A stretch of 10,382 nucleotides of DNA from an uncultured Opitutaceae bacterium. Its GTDB lineage: Bacteria; Verrucomicrobiota; Verrucomicrobiia; Opitutales; Opitutaceae. Positions within the stretch are counted from its first letter, which is position 1. Each line of letters opens with the position of its first letter. Where the stretch lies: positions 1-10,382 of the forward strand of contig CAKZMS010000131.1 of the NCBI GenBank assembly GCA_937128785.1. Direction: 5' to 3'. The notes beneath the pieces are model-generated. The model saw only the letters and a list, made by a program, of their open reading frames with translations. It made no database searches and had not been told where the DNA came from. The translations under genes were made by a program, and so were the position numbers. This document shows, piece by piece, positions 1 through 7,498 of this stretch.

Positions 1-46
1 AACCTATCCCAACAGTGCGCCCAAGGATTTTGGGAGGTTTAAGCCG

Positions 47-64
47 TATTCTACTGTTAGAATA
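47..64. promoter_or_regulatory. AT-rich perfect inverted repeat, possible operator
   Basis: TATTCTA (47-53), loop CTGT, TAGAATA (58-64): a perfect 7-bp dyad. The right arm also contains TAGAAT, which resembles a -10 hexamer, but no good -35 sits 16-18 bp upstream. It could be a repressor site overlapping a promoter, or a chance palindrome. The symmetry is seen directly; the function is inferred. Confidence 0.3.
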
Positions 65-153
65 AGAATACGTGCGCTAAATCCCTTAAGATTCCTGTCA
101 TCGCATCGTCTGCAACCCCAGCACCTAACCCTTAACCCCCGATAGTTTTCTCC

Positions 154-180
154 ACCGCGCCACGCGGTTTGTTACCTTTT
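154..180 (+). terminator. Possible weak intrinsic terminator of a gene upstream of the window
   Basis: ACCGCG (154-159), loop CCA, CGCGGT (163-168) forms a GC-rich 6-bp stem. It is followed by TTGTTACCTTTT (169-180), which is T-rich but interrupted. The structure could end a transcript entering from the left. The broken T-tract and short stem make this uncertain. Confidence 0.25.
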
Positions 181-301
181 CGATAAGAATCCCCCTTAAT
201 CGTCACCCCGACCGACTTCGATTTTCTGCGTCCGAACCCCTCTTCGGAGGAATCACGACTAAAATTTCCCCAGTTGGCCGTCGTGACCTTTGATATTTCT
301 A

Positions 302-327
302 CCGGGCGCGAAGTGATTCGCGTCCGG
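302..327 (+). promoter_or_regulatory. Strong hairpin (GNRA-type loop) or palindromic operator just before the receptor start codon
   Basis: Arms 302-312 and 317-327 pair over 11 bp (CCGGGCGCGAA with TTCGCGTCCGG). The only non-Watson-Crick pair is a G·U at 306/323. The loop is GTGA, a GNRA tetraloop in RNA. The 3' foot of the stem (326-327) overlaps GGAAG (326-330), the only purine-rich candidate ribosome-binding sequence before the ATG at 346. That candidate lies 15 nt from the ATG, which is too far for an ordinary site. The element could act as an mRNA hairpin controlling translation or stability. Alternatively it could act as DNA, as a palindromic repressor site. The pairing is seen directly; the role is inferred. 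Confidence 0.5.
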
Positions 328-345
328 AAGTGACCAACCCATACC

Positions 346-3300
346 ATGCATACCATACAGAATAAAACCCTCCCCAAACTAGCTTTGGTGGCGGTTTCGG
401 CCTTGTTTACGGCCGGTTATTCGTGGGCTCAGGCAACCGCCGAGTCCGCTGAGGTCGATGACGAAGAAGTCATCGTTCTCTCACCGTTTGAGGTATCTGC
501 AGAAGAAGAGCAGGGCTACGCCGCTGCTACGACTCTTGCAGGTAACCGTTTGAACACCGAGCTACGTGACATCGGTAACGCTGTTACCGTCGTCACCAAG
601 CAGTTCCTCGATGACATTGCGGCGGTGGACAATGAGTCCCTCCTCCAATACACCGTCGGCACTGAAGTCGGTAACGTTCAGGGTAACTTCACCGGCACCG
701 GCGACGGTGCGTTTCTCGATGAGTCCAGCCGATTCACCAATCCCAACCAGAACACCCGTGTTCGTGGATTGGCCGCGGCGGATAACACCCGTGACTTCTT
801 CCTCTCCAACATCCCTTGGGATGGTTACAACGTTGATCGGGTCGATCTGCAACGTGGCCCGAACTCCATTCTGTTCGGTCAAGGCAGCCCGGCGGGTATC
901 ATCAACGTCGGCACCAAGCAGGCGATGTTCAACAACGCCAACGAGGTTACCTTCCGCGTCGGCAGCTTCGGCTCCGTTCGTGGCACGGCTGATTTCAACC
1001 GTGTCGTCATGGAAGACCAGTTGGCCATCCGGGTGGCTGCGGTTTCCGACAGCCAGAAGTTCAAACAAAAGCCATCCTTCTCCGATTCTGAGCGCATCTA
1101 CGGTGCGGTTCGTTTCGAGCCTGGTTTCCTGAAAAAGGGATCCGCTCGCACGATCATCAAGGCGTCCGGTGAAATTGGTTCGGTTGACTCCAACCGCCCC
1201 CGCACGCTGCCGCCAATCGACTTGATCACTCCGTGGTTCCGCTCCGGCACCTACGAGGGCACCCGCAATGGTCAGCCCGTGACCTACAACAATCTCAACC
1301 GTGAGTTGTTCAATCAGCACCAGTTGCAGGATGACAACACCGGTCGTGACAATCATGGTCAGGTCCGTCCTTCCATCAATGGTGGCCCGAACGCTGGTCA
1401 GCCCAACCCTGCCTTCCAACCTTGGATCGGCAACTTCGGTCAGCAGTTCGGTGGCCCGAATCTGTTTTTCGATGGCAACAGCCCGACCCACAACGACGCT
1501 TGGATTTGGGAAATCAATGAGCCGCGTGGTATTGGACCCGACGGCCAGGTTGACCAAGGTATCGGCGGTTTCGGTTTCAACCGTGCCGGTGGTATCGACA
1601 ACTACTCGTCCTTTGCCCGTAAGGCCGGTCTGCCGTTCTCGGAATTCGGTGTTTACCGTAACAACAACCTGACCGACGCCTCCGTCTTTGATTTCTACAA
1701 TAATCTCTACGACGGCCCCAACAAGGAAGAGTGGCAGGACTGGGATCACTTCAACATCAGCCTCGCCCAGACTTTCATGGACGATAAGTTCGGTTTTGAA
1801 TACACCCTGAACCAAGAGAACTACGAAAACGGCCAATACGCCTCCATGTCCGGTGACCGTCAGGCCCTCTACGTTGATATCAATGGCATCTACGGTGATG
1901 GTTCCCCCGACGCGGGTCTGCCCGCTGGTGGTGACCCCCACTCGGACGGCACCCCCAATCCCAATGCGGGACGTCCGTTCATCACCGATTCCGGCCAGTT
2001 TGGTAATAACTCGTTTGATAGTAAGCGTCACGCTTCCCGCCTGACCGGTTTCCTCCGTCACGACTTCTCCGATGGTGGCCGTGAAGATTCCATTTGGCGC
2101 ACCCTGTTGGGACGTCACACCATCACGGGCCTGCTCGCCACGGATGAGCAGACTTCTGACAATCGTAGCTTCCAGCGCTTCGCCGTGGTGGATGACAATT
2201 ACTTCAACTTCTCGGGAAGATCAGCGTCTACACGCTTCAACGACAATGCCTTTGCCGTTAACCGGGTGATGTATCTCGGCCCATCGTTGACCAACAGCTC
2301 CACCGCTTCCGGCGCCGACATTCCGCGTCCGACGGCATTCGCGCAAGTGCCGAGCACGATCAACCTCTACACCTTCGATTCCACTTGGAACGCCCCCGGT
2401 GTCGACCAGGCCGCTTACTGGGAAAATGGCTACCATCTCCCCGGTTCGGACGGACGCGACTCCACGCAGTCCGAGAACCCCGCCAACTATGTTGGATGGG
2501 GCTACGTGCCGGTGAACATCGTGTCGGCCGAAAATTCCGATGCAGATCGCAACCTGCTCACCACCAGTGCGCGTCTCACGAAATCCAAGGTCGATTCAGA
2601 GGCATTCGTTTGGCAGGGCAACCTGTGGAACAACGCCATTGTCGGCACCTACGGCTGGCGTGAAGACACCGCGTATTCCTGGGGTCTGGCCAAGGACGTC
2701 AACAATCAGGCGTCGGCGACCAACCCCCGCGGTTACATGCAGTGGGGTGACTACTCCCTGTCCGGTCCGGCCGACAATGAGCTCGTGGTTGAGTCAGAGT
2801 CCTACTCCATCGTCACTCACATCGATGACCTGCCGTTCCTCGACAAGCTGATGGAGCCGCTCCCGTTCCTCACCACGTTCTTCTACAACGATTCCTCCAA
2901 CTTCCGTCCGGAAGCGAATCGCGTGGACGTCTACGGTGAATCGATTCCTGCCCCGCAAGGTCAGACGATCGATCGTGGTCTGCTCTTCGAGTCCAAAAAC
3001 GGCAAATACTCCCTCAAGGTTAACAAGTATAAGACCACGGTCACCAATGGCACCAGTTCCGGCCTGTCCGGCGCTTGGTTCATCGGTGCGTCCCAAGCTT
3101 GGTCCGCCGGTTGGGTCAACAAGTTCGAGTTCAACCTGAAAGGTGGTTACACCATCGACCGGGCGATGGACCCGAGCGATCCGAACGCTGAGACTGATAC
3201 CGAGGTCAACTACGGCACGGCTCCTGGGGAAACCCAAGCCGATGCCAAGGCCCGTGAGCTCGCTGCGATTGCCGCTTGGCGCTCATGGCAGGCCAAAGTT

Positions 3301-4062
3301 GATCCTCGCTTCTACGACGCATGGAACCTCGACATTGGCACCAGTGCCCAACCTTCGGCCAGCACCCCTCTCGGCTTCGCCGTTACGGAGGATGCCATCT
3401 CCGAAGGTTATGAAATCGAGTTCAGCGCTTCGCCGACTCGCAACTGGCGTCTGACCCTCAATGCCTCCCGCACGGACGCGGTCCGGAACAACATTGGTGG
3501 TACGAACCTGTCCGCATTCGTCTCGGCGTATGAAAATGCACTGAAGAACGAAGGTGCTGGTGACCTCCGCATCTGGTGGGGTGGTGCCGGTAATGAGACC
3601 GCACTGTTCCAGTGGAACAACAACATCGGTTCCGAATGGGCTGCCCGTAAGCTGCAGGAAGGCACCAGCGTTCCCGAGCTCCGCGAGTGGCGCTTCAACG
3701 CCATCTCCAACTACGACTTCTCCGAGGGATTCCTCAAGGGAGTCAACGTGGGTGGCGCGATTCGCTGGCAGGACAACGTGATCATCGGTTATCCGCCGGA
3801 GTCCGTTCCCAACGATCCCGGCAGCATCAGCTTCGACCTCAACTCCCCGTATGTCGGTCCGGCTGAAACCAACATCGACGTTTGGGTCGGCTACCGCCGT
3901 AAGCTGAGTGAACGCCTTGACTGGAACATCCAGCTCAATGTGCGTAACTTGGGTGCCGGCAACGACCTCATTCCGATTACGGTCCAACCTGATGGCACCC
4001 CTGCGGGTTACCGCATCGCGCCATACCAGACCTGGGCTATCACCAATACGTTTACCTTCTAG
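346..4062 (+). CDS. TonB-dependent outer-membrane receptor (Opitutaceae-type, large)
   Basis: This is a complete 1238-residue protein that should sit in the outer membrane as a plugged 22-strand beta-barrel and import a bulky substrate using energy from TonB-ExbBD. Residues 1-30 form a signal peptide (hydrophobic 12-25, cleavage after AQA). An acidic stretch and EVIVLSPFEVSA (41-52) follow, the likely TonB-box region in the form I associate with Verrucomicrobiota. The plug spans about 62-190. It includes NAVTVVTKQFLDD (78-90), RGLAAADNTRDFF (140-152) and the diagnostic VDRVDLQRGPNSILFGQG (163-180), followed by GIINVGTK. The rest is barrel with long aromatic- and Asp/Asn/Gly-rich loops, ending in NTFTF with a terminal Phe, as outer-membrane proteins do. 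At over 1200 residues it is at the large end of the family. The substrate cannot be read; no SusD-like partner is in the window. The ATG at 346 is chosen because the signal peptide begins there. Codon use favours GGT, CGT and AAC, suggesting strong expression. Confidence 0.93.
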   Translation: MHTIQNKTLPKLALVAVSALFTAGYSWAQATAESAEVDDEEVIVLSPFEVSAEEEQGYAAATTLAGNRLNTELRDIGNAVTVVTKQFLDDIAAVDNESLLQYTVGTEVGNVQGNFTGTGDGAFLDESSRFTNPNQNTRVRGLAAADNTRDFFLSNIPWDGYNVDRVDLQRGPNSILFGQGSPAGIINVGTKQAMFNNANEVTFRVGSFGSVRGTADFNRVVMEDQLAIRVAAVSDSQKFKQKPSFSDSERIYGAVRFEPGFLKKGSARTIIKASGEIGSVDSNRPRTLPPIDLITPWFRSGTYEGTRNGQPVTYNNLNRELFNQHQLQDDNTGRDNHGQVRPSINGGPNAGQPNPAFQPWIGNFGQQFGGPNLFFDGNSPTHNDAWIWEINEPRGIGPDGQVDQGIGGFGFNRAGGIDNYSSFARKAGLPFSEFGVYRNNNLTDASVFDFYNNLYDGPNKEEWQDWDHFNISLAQTFMDDKFGFEYTLNQENYENGQYASMSGDRQALYVDINGIYGDGSPDAGLPAGGDPHSDGTPNPNAGRPFITDSGQFGNNSFDSKRHASRLTGFLRHDFSDGGREDSIWRTLLGRHTITGLLATDEQTSDNRSFQRFAVVDDNYFNFSGRSASTRFNDNAFAVNRVMYLGPSLTNSSTASGADIPRPTAFAQVPSTINLYTFDSTWNAPGVDQAAYWENGYHLPGSDGRDSTQSENPANYVGWGYVPVNIVSAENSDADRNLLTTSARLTKSKVDSEAFVWQGNLWNNAIVGTYGWREDTAYSWGLAKDVNNQASATNPRGYMQWGDYSLSGPADNELVVESESYSIVTHIDDLPFLDKLMEPLPFLTTFFYNDSSNFRPEANRVDVYGESIPAPQGQTIDRGLLFESKNGKYSLKVNKYKTTVTNGTSSGLSGAWFIGASQAWSAGWVNKFEFNLKGGYTIDRAMDPSDPNAETDTEVNYGTAPGETQADAKARELAAIAAWRSWQAKVDPRFYDAWNLDIGTSAQPSASTPLGFAVTEDAISEGYEIEFSASPTRNWRLTLNASRTDAVRNNIGGTNLSAFVSAYENALKNEGAGDLRIWWGGAGNETALFQWNNNIGSEWAARKLQEGTSVPELREWRFNAISNYDFSEGFLKGVNVGGAIRWQDNVIIGYPPESVPNDPGSISFDLNSPYVGPAETNIDVWVGYRRKLSERLDWNIQLNVRNLGAGNDLIPITVQPDGTPAGYRIAPYQTWAITNTFTF

Positions 4063-4087
4063 GGTCTCAACGATTGGCAAAACTCTC

Positions 4088-4118
4088 AACGCCTCCCTTC
4101 GGGGAGGCGTTTTTTTTT
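4088..4118 (+). terminator. Rho-independent terminator of the TonB receptor gene
   Basis: A perfect 10-bp stem (AACGCCTCCC at 4088-4097 with GGGAGGCGTT at 4102-4111) is closed by a TTCG loop in the very stable C(UUCG)G form. A run of nine T (4110-4118) follows directly. It begins 25 bp after the receptor stop codon. Read on the minus strand the stem is the same, but the downstream sequence (TGAGAGTTTTGCC) has only a short, delayed T-run. It may therefore stop the converging operon only weakly. Confidence 0.95.
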
Positions 4119-4387
4119 GGCGCGATCGATAGGGAAACGCGCGTTCCTTCCACACCGCCCCCGGCTCACATAGTTGCGGAGGAGTGGAAGGTAGGGCGTG
4201 ACCGCCCCTCCGTCGTCAAGACTATGGCGGGCATGCGGGCGCGCCGAGCAGTGGAGTGGCTCAAATCCCCTGAATCCCTCAGCCTGAAACCGGACTCAAA
4301 TCCAACATGAAGCAGTGGGAAGGGCGATGTTTTCACGATACCTGCCCGCGGTGGAGTGGCTACCCGATCGGTCTTTGCGACCCGGCG
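4119..4387. other. Convergent intergenic region with short repeats
   Basis: No gene is supported here between the receptor terminator and the end of the minus-strand operon. A small hairpin lies at 4194-4207 (GGGCG, loop TGAC, CGCCC). A 14-bp near-identical direct repeat, GC(A/G)GTGGAGTGGCT, occurs at 4248-4261 and 4348-4361, exactly 100 bp apart. CTCAAATCC occurs at 4260-4268 and 4295-4303. These may be remnants of dispersed intergenic repeats of the host genome. No separate terminator for the minus-strand operon was found. Confidence 0.55.
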
Positions 4388-6187
4388 CTACCGCCTGACC
4401 GCTTGGAGCATTTCCCTAATGTTGGCGGCGGTGTGAGATTGACCCGAAGCTTCCGCAAACCTCAGCCCCGCCTCCAAAAGCTCCTTAGCTCGCCGGCTCC
4501 GTCCATCCATCAGGTAAGCCTGGGCCAAAAACAGATGGGCGCTCGGATCCTGCGGTCGCAGTTCCAGGAACATCTCCAATGGTTCCAGCGCGGCCTGAAA
4601 GTTGGATTGGGCGAGTTGCAGCGTCCCCAGTTCAAAGGCCAGATCCACGTCGCGGGGATGGAGGTCAAACCCGCGTTGAAACTGTTTGATCGCACTCTTA
4701 TTTGCGCCCGCGGCCTGTTCGGCCCGTCCTCGCCGCAGGTGGTAGATCGCGACCAGTTGCCGCACCTCCGGATCGCCCCAGTAGGCCTTCAGCAGGGTGT
4801 CGGCATAGTCGCCCGCCTCCACCAGTCGATCGGTCGAAAGGGTGAACTGCAGCAAGTAGCGCAGGGCCGGAGCGAAGGTGGGTTGCTGAACCAAGGATGC
4901 GGCAAACGAAGCCATGGCATCGTCAAATTGGTCACCGCGTAGCTGCAATTCACCCAAATGGAAATGGGCCGCGGTATCGTGGGGACTCAGGGCCAGCGCT
5001 TGTTCGTAGGCCTCCACCGCCTCGTTGAAGTTCTGCAACGCCTCCGAGGTCAGTCCGAGCTCGACTCTGAGTTCAGGTGAGCGGGGATGCGCTTGAATGC
5101 CGGCCTCCGCAATTCGCCGGGAGGATTCAAAGTTGCCCTGTTCTCGCTCGATCGCAGCCAGATTAACCAACGACAACAGGGGAGGGGTGAGGCCCTGGAA
5201 TTCGGCCAGCGAAATGGATTGGCGTAAACTGGCCAGAGCCAACTCCGGTTCGTTGAGCTTGCGGTAGTAGTCGCCCAGCAACTCGTGGTTGCCGGGATCT
5301 TCGGGGTCCACCGCCACCGCCCGTTCGTATTCTGTGCGACCACGGTCGCCTCGGTTGGTCTGGAAATCGACCATACCGATCACGAACAGCAGTTGGGGAT
5401 TCACGCACCAAGCATGCAGCTCTCGCATCCAAGGATCTTCGGCGGTCGCAAACCGACCGGACTTGTAACCCAGCCAGCGATGGTCTTCGGCCAGGTTCTC
5501 TTGTCCGGCGTCGCGATACAAGCGGGACAGCAGATTGTGCGCGGATGCGAACAAAGGGTGATCCGCGACCAGCTCGAGCAGGGCGGTCTTCCCCTCGGGA
5601 ATACGATCTGTTTGGAGATCGATACGCGCCAAACCCAGTCGGGCGTAGGGATCAGTCGGCTCGAGTTTAAGCCGCCGCTCATAGCAGGACCGGGCGGTGG
5701 CAAATTTCCCCGCCTTCAAGGCGATATCCCCCAGCTGCAACCAGGCAGGGGAGTAGTCCGGCGAGTGCCCGGTTGTCTGCTGCAGGAGGAGAGTCGTTTC
5801 GCCGATGTCTCCCGCATCGCGATACAGGTGAGCCAGATAGTAGGGCCAGCGACCTTCTTCAGGGTCTTCGCGTATCAGTAGCCGCCAGGCTTGGATGGCC
5901 TCGGCGGCGAAGCCGTTGGCTTGGAGCAGGCGGGCATAGTCGGCCAAGGCAGACGGCTCCCCCGTTTGGTTTACTTGTTGGAAAGTGTCCTGAAGTTTTT
6001 TCCGCAGCGTGGGGACTGCATCCGCGATATCCGGCAAGAGAGGGACCGCCGTTTGAATCCGCTCGGTCGCGGATGGGGCCAACGAGAGATACGTGATACC
6101 GCCGCCCACGCCTGCGACCACCACGGTGGCGGCGCTGGTGAGCAGGAGAGAGCGTTTTGATCCGGAGTCACTCACCGGCGGCGCCAT
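4388..6187 (-). CDS. Membrane-anchored tetratricopeptide repeat (TPR) protein
   Basis: This 599-residue protein has a short polar N-terminus, one hydrophobic helix (about 13-36, rich in Val/Ala/Gly) and no clear cleavage site. I read it as an inner-membrane anchor with the rest in the periplasm. From about residue 78 to the end it is built of 34-residue helical hairpins, roughly twelve or more TPR units. Clear examples are AWLQLGDIALKAGKFATARS (148-167), ELGLTSEALQNFNEAVEAYE (376-395) and AHFHLGELQLRGDQFDDAMA (407-426). A non-canonical segment at 238-263, with DPWMRELHAW at 251-260, splits the array in two. TPR arrays are protein-binding scaffolds and no catalytic motif is visible. Its start overlaps the end of the VCBS gene by 16 bp, so translation is probably coupled and the two products may work together. 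The ATG at 6187 has no Shine-Dalgarno sequence, as expected for re-initiation. The binding partner is unknown. Confidence 0.88.
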   Translation of the reverse strand: MAPPVSDSGSKRSLLLTSAATVVVAGVGGGITYLSLAPSATERIQTAVPLLPDIADAVPTLRKKLQDTFQQVNQTGEPSALADYARLLQANGFAAEAIQAWRLLIREDPEEGRWPYYLAHLYRDAGDIGETTLLLQQTTGHSPDYSPAWLQLGDIALKAGKFATARSCYERRLKLEPTDPYARLGLARIDLQTDRIPEGKTALLELVADHPLFASAHNLLSRLYRDAGQENLAEDHRWLGYKSGRFATAEDPWMRELHAWCVNPQLLFVIGMVDFQTNRGDRGRTEYERAVAVDPEDPGNHELLGDYYRKLNEPELALASLRQSISLAEFQGLTPPLLSLVNLAAIEREQGNFESSRRIAEAGIQAHPRSPELRVELGLTSEALQNFNEAVEAYEQALALSPHDTAAHFHLGELQLRGDQFDDAMASFAASLVQQPTFAPALRYLLQFTLSTDRLVEAGDYADTLLKAYWGDPEVRQLVAIYHLRRGRAEQAAGANKSAIKQFQRGFDLHPRDVDLAFELGTLQLAQSNFQAALEPLEMFLELRPQDPSAHLFLAQAYLMDGRSRRAKELLEAGLRFAEASGQSHTAANIREMLQAVRR

Positions 6188-7482
6188 AGGGTTACGCTGC
6201 TCATGTGCTCAAAGGGCGGAAAGGCATGGTAGCCCCCGGTCACGATTTCAGGAATGCCGTCACCGTTCAGATCACCGGCGTCTGCGGTGATGAGTTGGAT
6301 GGGTTTGGTGGCCAGCTCGACCGGTCTAAAGTTTTGCTCTCCGTCATTCAACCAGGCCATGAGCGTGACGGTATCGGCGTTCGACCAATCGCCGAAACCG
6401 CTGGTGGCCACGAGATCGATATGGCCATCACCATTCAGGTCGGCGGGGGAGGGGGCGTAGGCTCCGGGCATTTCGCCGACGCGATGGTAGACAAACTCAC
6501 CGTCACCCCGGTTCTCCAACCACTGCACGCCGTGCCATGCCCGTGGTCCGCGCACCGAGTAGTCGAATCCGTCGCCATTACTGAAAACGAGGTCGGGTTG
6601 GCCGTCTTGATTGAGGTCCGTCGTTTTCATCCCGCTGCTGCCGAAGTCCTCGTTGGTGGAGCCCCACAAGATCTCGTCGCTAAACTCGCCGTCACCGAGG
6701 TTGCGGAACAAATGCACCTCCTCCCATTCCTGGGAAATGAGGGCGGCGATATCCAGCCGGCCGTCGCCGTCGAAATCAGCCACCGGCGTGTGAATGCAGC
6801 CCGACTGGCCGTTGAGCTGATGACTGGCAAAACTCCAGTCACCGAGATTTTCCATCCAGCGGGTCTCTCCTTCAAAGTATCCGAATTGGCCCACCACCAG
6901 ATCAAGTCGTCCGTCCCGGTGTCCCATGAGATTGGCTGCCCGCACATCGGTGACGCGCGATACTTTCTCCAGCAGGACATGCCGTTTCAGACTGCCATCC
7001 GCGAGGTGCTCGAAGGCGAATAAGCTGCCGATGGAGTCGCCGTTGGGCAGCACCTGTCCCATGCTGGCGATCAACAAATCCAGCCGGCCGTTGCCGTAGA
7101 CGTCCTCCGCCGAAACGTAAACCGGGCCGCGCACATCCTCCGCCAAGATCGATTCAGAGAATTGATCCGGCGCCGTCTGGCGAATCCAGCGCACGGTGTG
7201 CGTCGACGCCTCGCAATAGAGCACGTCCATCATACCGTCCTGATCAAAGTCGATCATTTGAATGTTGGTGACCTCCGGTCGGCCAAACGTGCTCGCCGGC
7301 GCGCCAATGGGTTCTGGGGTGTAGCTGATCTCTGGCGCTGCTTCCCTGACGGTATCTACGAACGCCGCCGACGCTTTGGGTTTGGCGGGCTCCAGCCACT
7401 TGATGATGCCGATCGCGCCACCCACGCCGACCACCGCGCCGGCGGCGACGATCAGGAATGGCTTGAGAGAGCTGGCGGGCAT
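6172..7482 (-). CDS. Membrane-anchored VCBS/FG-GAP repeat protein, probable seven-bladed beta-propeller
   Basis: The protein has 436 residues from the ATG at 7482. Residues 8-29 form a Gly/Val/Ala-rich hydrophobic anchor, followed by a Pro/Lys/Ala linker. The body carries seven calcium-loop motifs of the D-x-D-x-D-G-x-x-D type: DFDQDGMMD (78-86), DVYGNGRLD (127-135), a degenerate GHRDGRLD (187-194), DFDGDGRLD (236-244), DLNQDGQPD (289-297), DLNGDGHID (348-356) and DLNGDGIPE (404-412). Spacing of 49-59 residues fits one per blade of a seven-bladed propeller. Such domains usually bind proteins or glycans and are stabilised by calcium; no enzyme signature is seen. The gene follows the GT-C-like gene by 16 bp and overlaps the TPR gene by 16 bp. 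A GTG at 7512 in the same frame would add ten residues and overlap the upstream gene by 14 bp. I prefer the ATG because the anchor starts directly after it, but neither start has a good ribosome-binding site. Confidence 0.87.
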   Translation of the reverse strand: MPASSLKPFLIVAAGAVVGVGGAIGIIKWLEPAKPKASAAFVDTVREAAPEISYTPEPIGAPASTFGRPEVTNIQMIDFDQDGMMDVLYCEASTHTVRWIRQTAPDQFSESILAEDVRGPVYVSAEDVYGNGRLDLLIASMGQVLPNGDSIGSLFAFEHLADGSLKRHVLLEKVSRVTDVRAANLMGHRDGRLDLVVGQFGYFEGETRWMENLGDWSFASHQLNGQSGCIHTPVADFDGDGRLDIAALISQEWEEVHLFRNLGDGEFSDEILWGSTNEDFGSSGMKTTDLNQDGQPDLVFSNGDGFDYSVRGPRAWHGVQWLENRGDGEFVYHRVGEMPGAYAPSPADLNGDGHIDLVATSGFGDWSNADTVTLMAWLNDGEQNFRPVELATKPIQLITADAGDLNGDGIPEIVTGGYHAFPPFEHMSSVTLWRRR

Positions 7483-7498
7483 AAGGCGAAGGAGGAAA

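Larger units (their letters stand above)
1..345. other. Intergenic region upstream of the TonB receptor gene, with several inverted repeats
   Basis: No convincing gene is present. The region contains inverted repeats at 47-64 (7-bp arms, 4-nt loop), 154-168 (6-bp arms, 3-nt loop), 231-248 (6-bp arms TCCGAA/TTCGGA, 6-nt loop), 253-286 (TCACGAC/GTCGTGA, 20-nt spacer) and 302-327 (11-bp arms). The small antisense frame at 132-377 has no recognisable protein features and overlaps the receptor's signal peptide codons. I found no convincing -35/-10 pair; AT-rich stretches at 58-69 and 288-299 are the best places for a -10 element. The promoter of the receptor gene must lie here or further upstream. 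Confidence 0.7.

Noticed and set aside
130..345. Riboswitch (for example cobalamin) before the TonB receptor
   Set aside because: TonB receptors are often under cobalamin riboswitches, so I looked for the conserved core boxes. I found none; only simple hairpins are present.
132..377. 81-codon open frame on the minus strand covering the receptor leader
   Set aside because: It starts inside the receptor signal peptide codons and has no domain or export features. The region is better explained as a structured leader.
562..2118. 518-codon open frame on the minus strand inside the receptor gene
   Set aside because: Its codons line up with those of the receptor on the opposite strand, so it stays open simply because the receptor avoids TTA, CTA and TCA codons. 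The translation has no recognisable domains, and the plus-strand protein is beyond doubt.
3283..4155. 290-codon minus-strand open frame across the receptor C-terminus and its terminator
   Set aside because: It would have to begin downstream of, and read through, the strong terminator hairpin. It is a shadow of the receptor coding sequence without domain features.
4074..4310. Possible small plus-strand gene in the convergent intergenic region
   Set aside because: It overlaps the terminator stem and T-run, lacks a ribosome-binding site, and its translation resembles no protein I recognise.
4307..4942. 211-codon plus-strand open frame opposite the TPR gene
   Set aside because: It lies antisense to a clear TPR protein and shows no motif, signal or start context of its own.
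6205..7023. 272-codon plus-strand open frame opposite the VCBS gene
   Set aside because: The minus strand encodes the regularly spaced calcium loops, so this is a shadow frame in GC-rich sequence.
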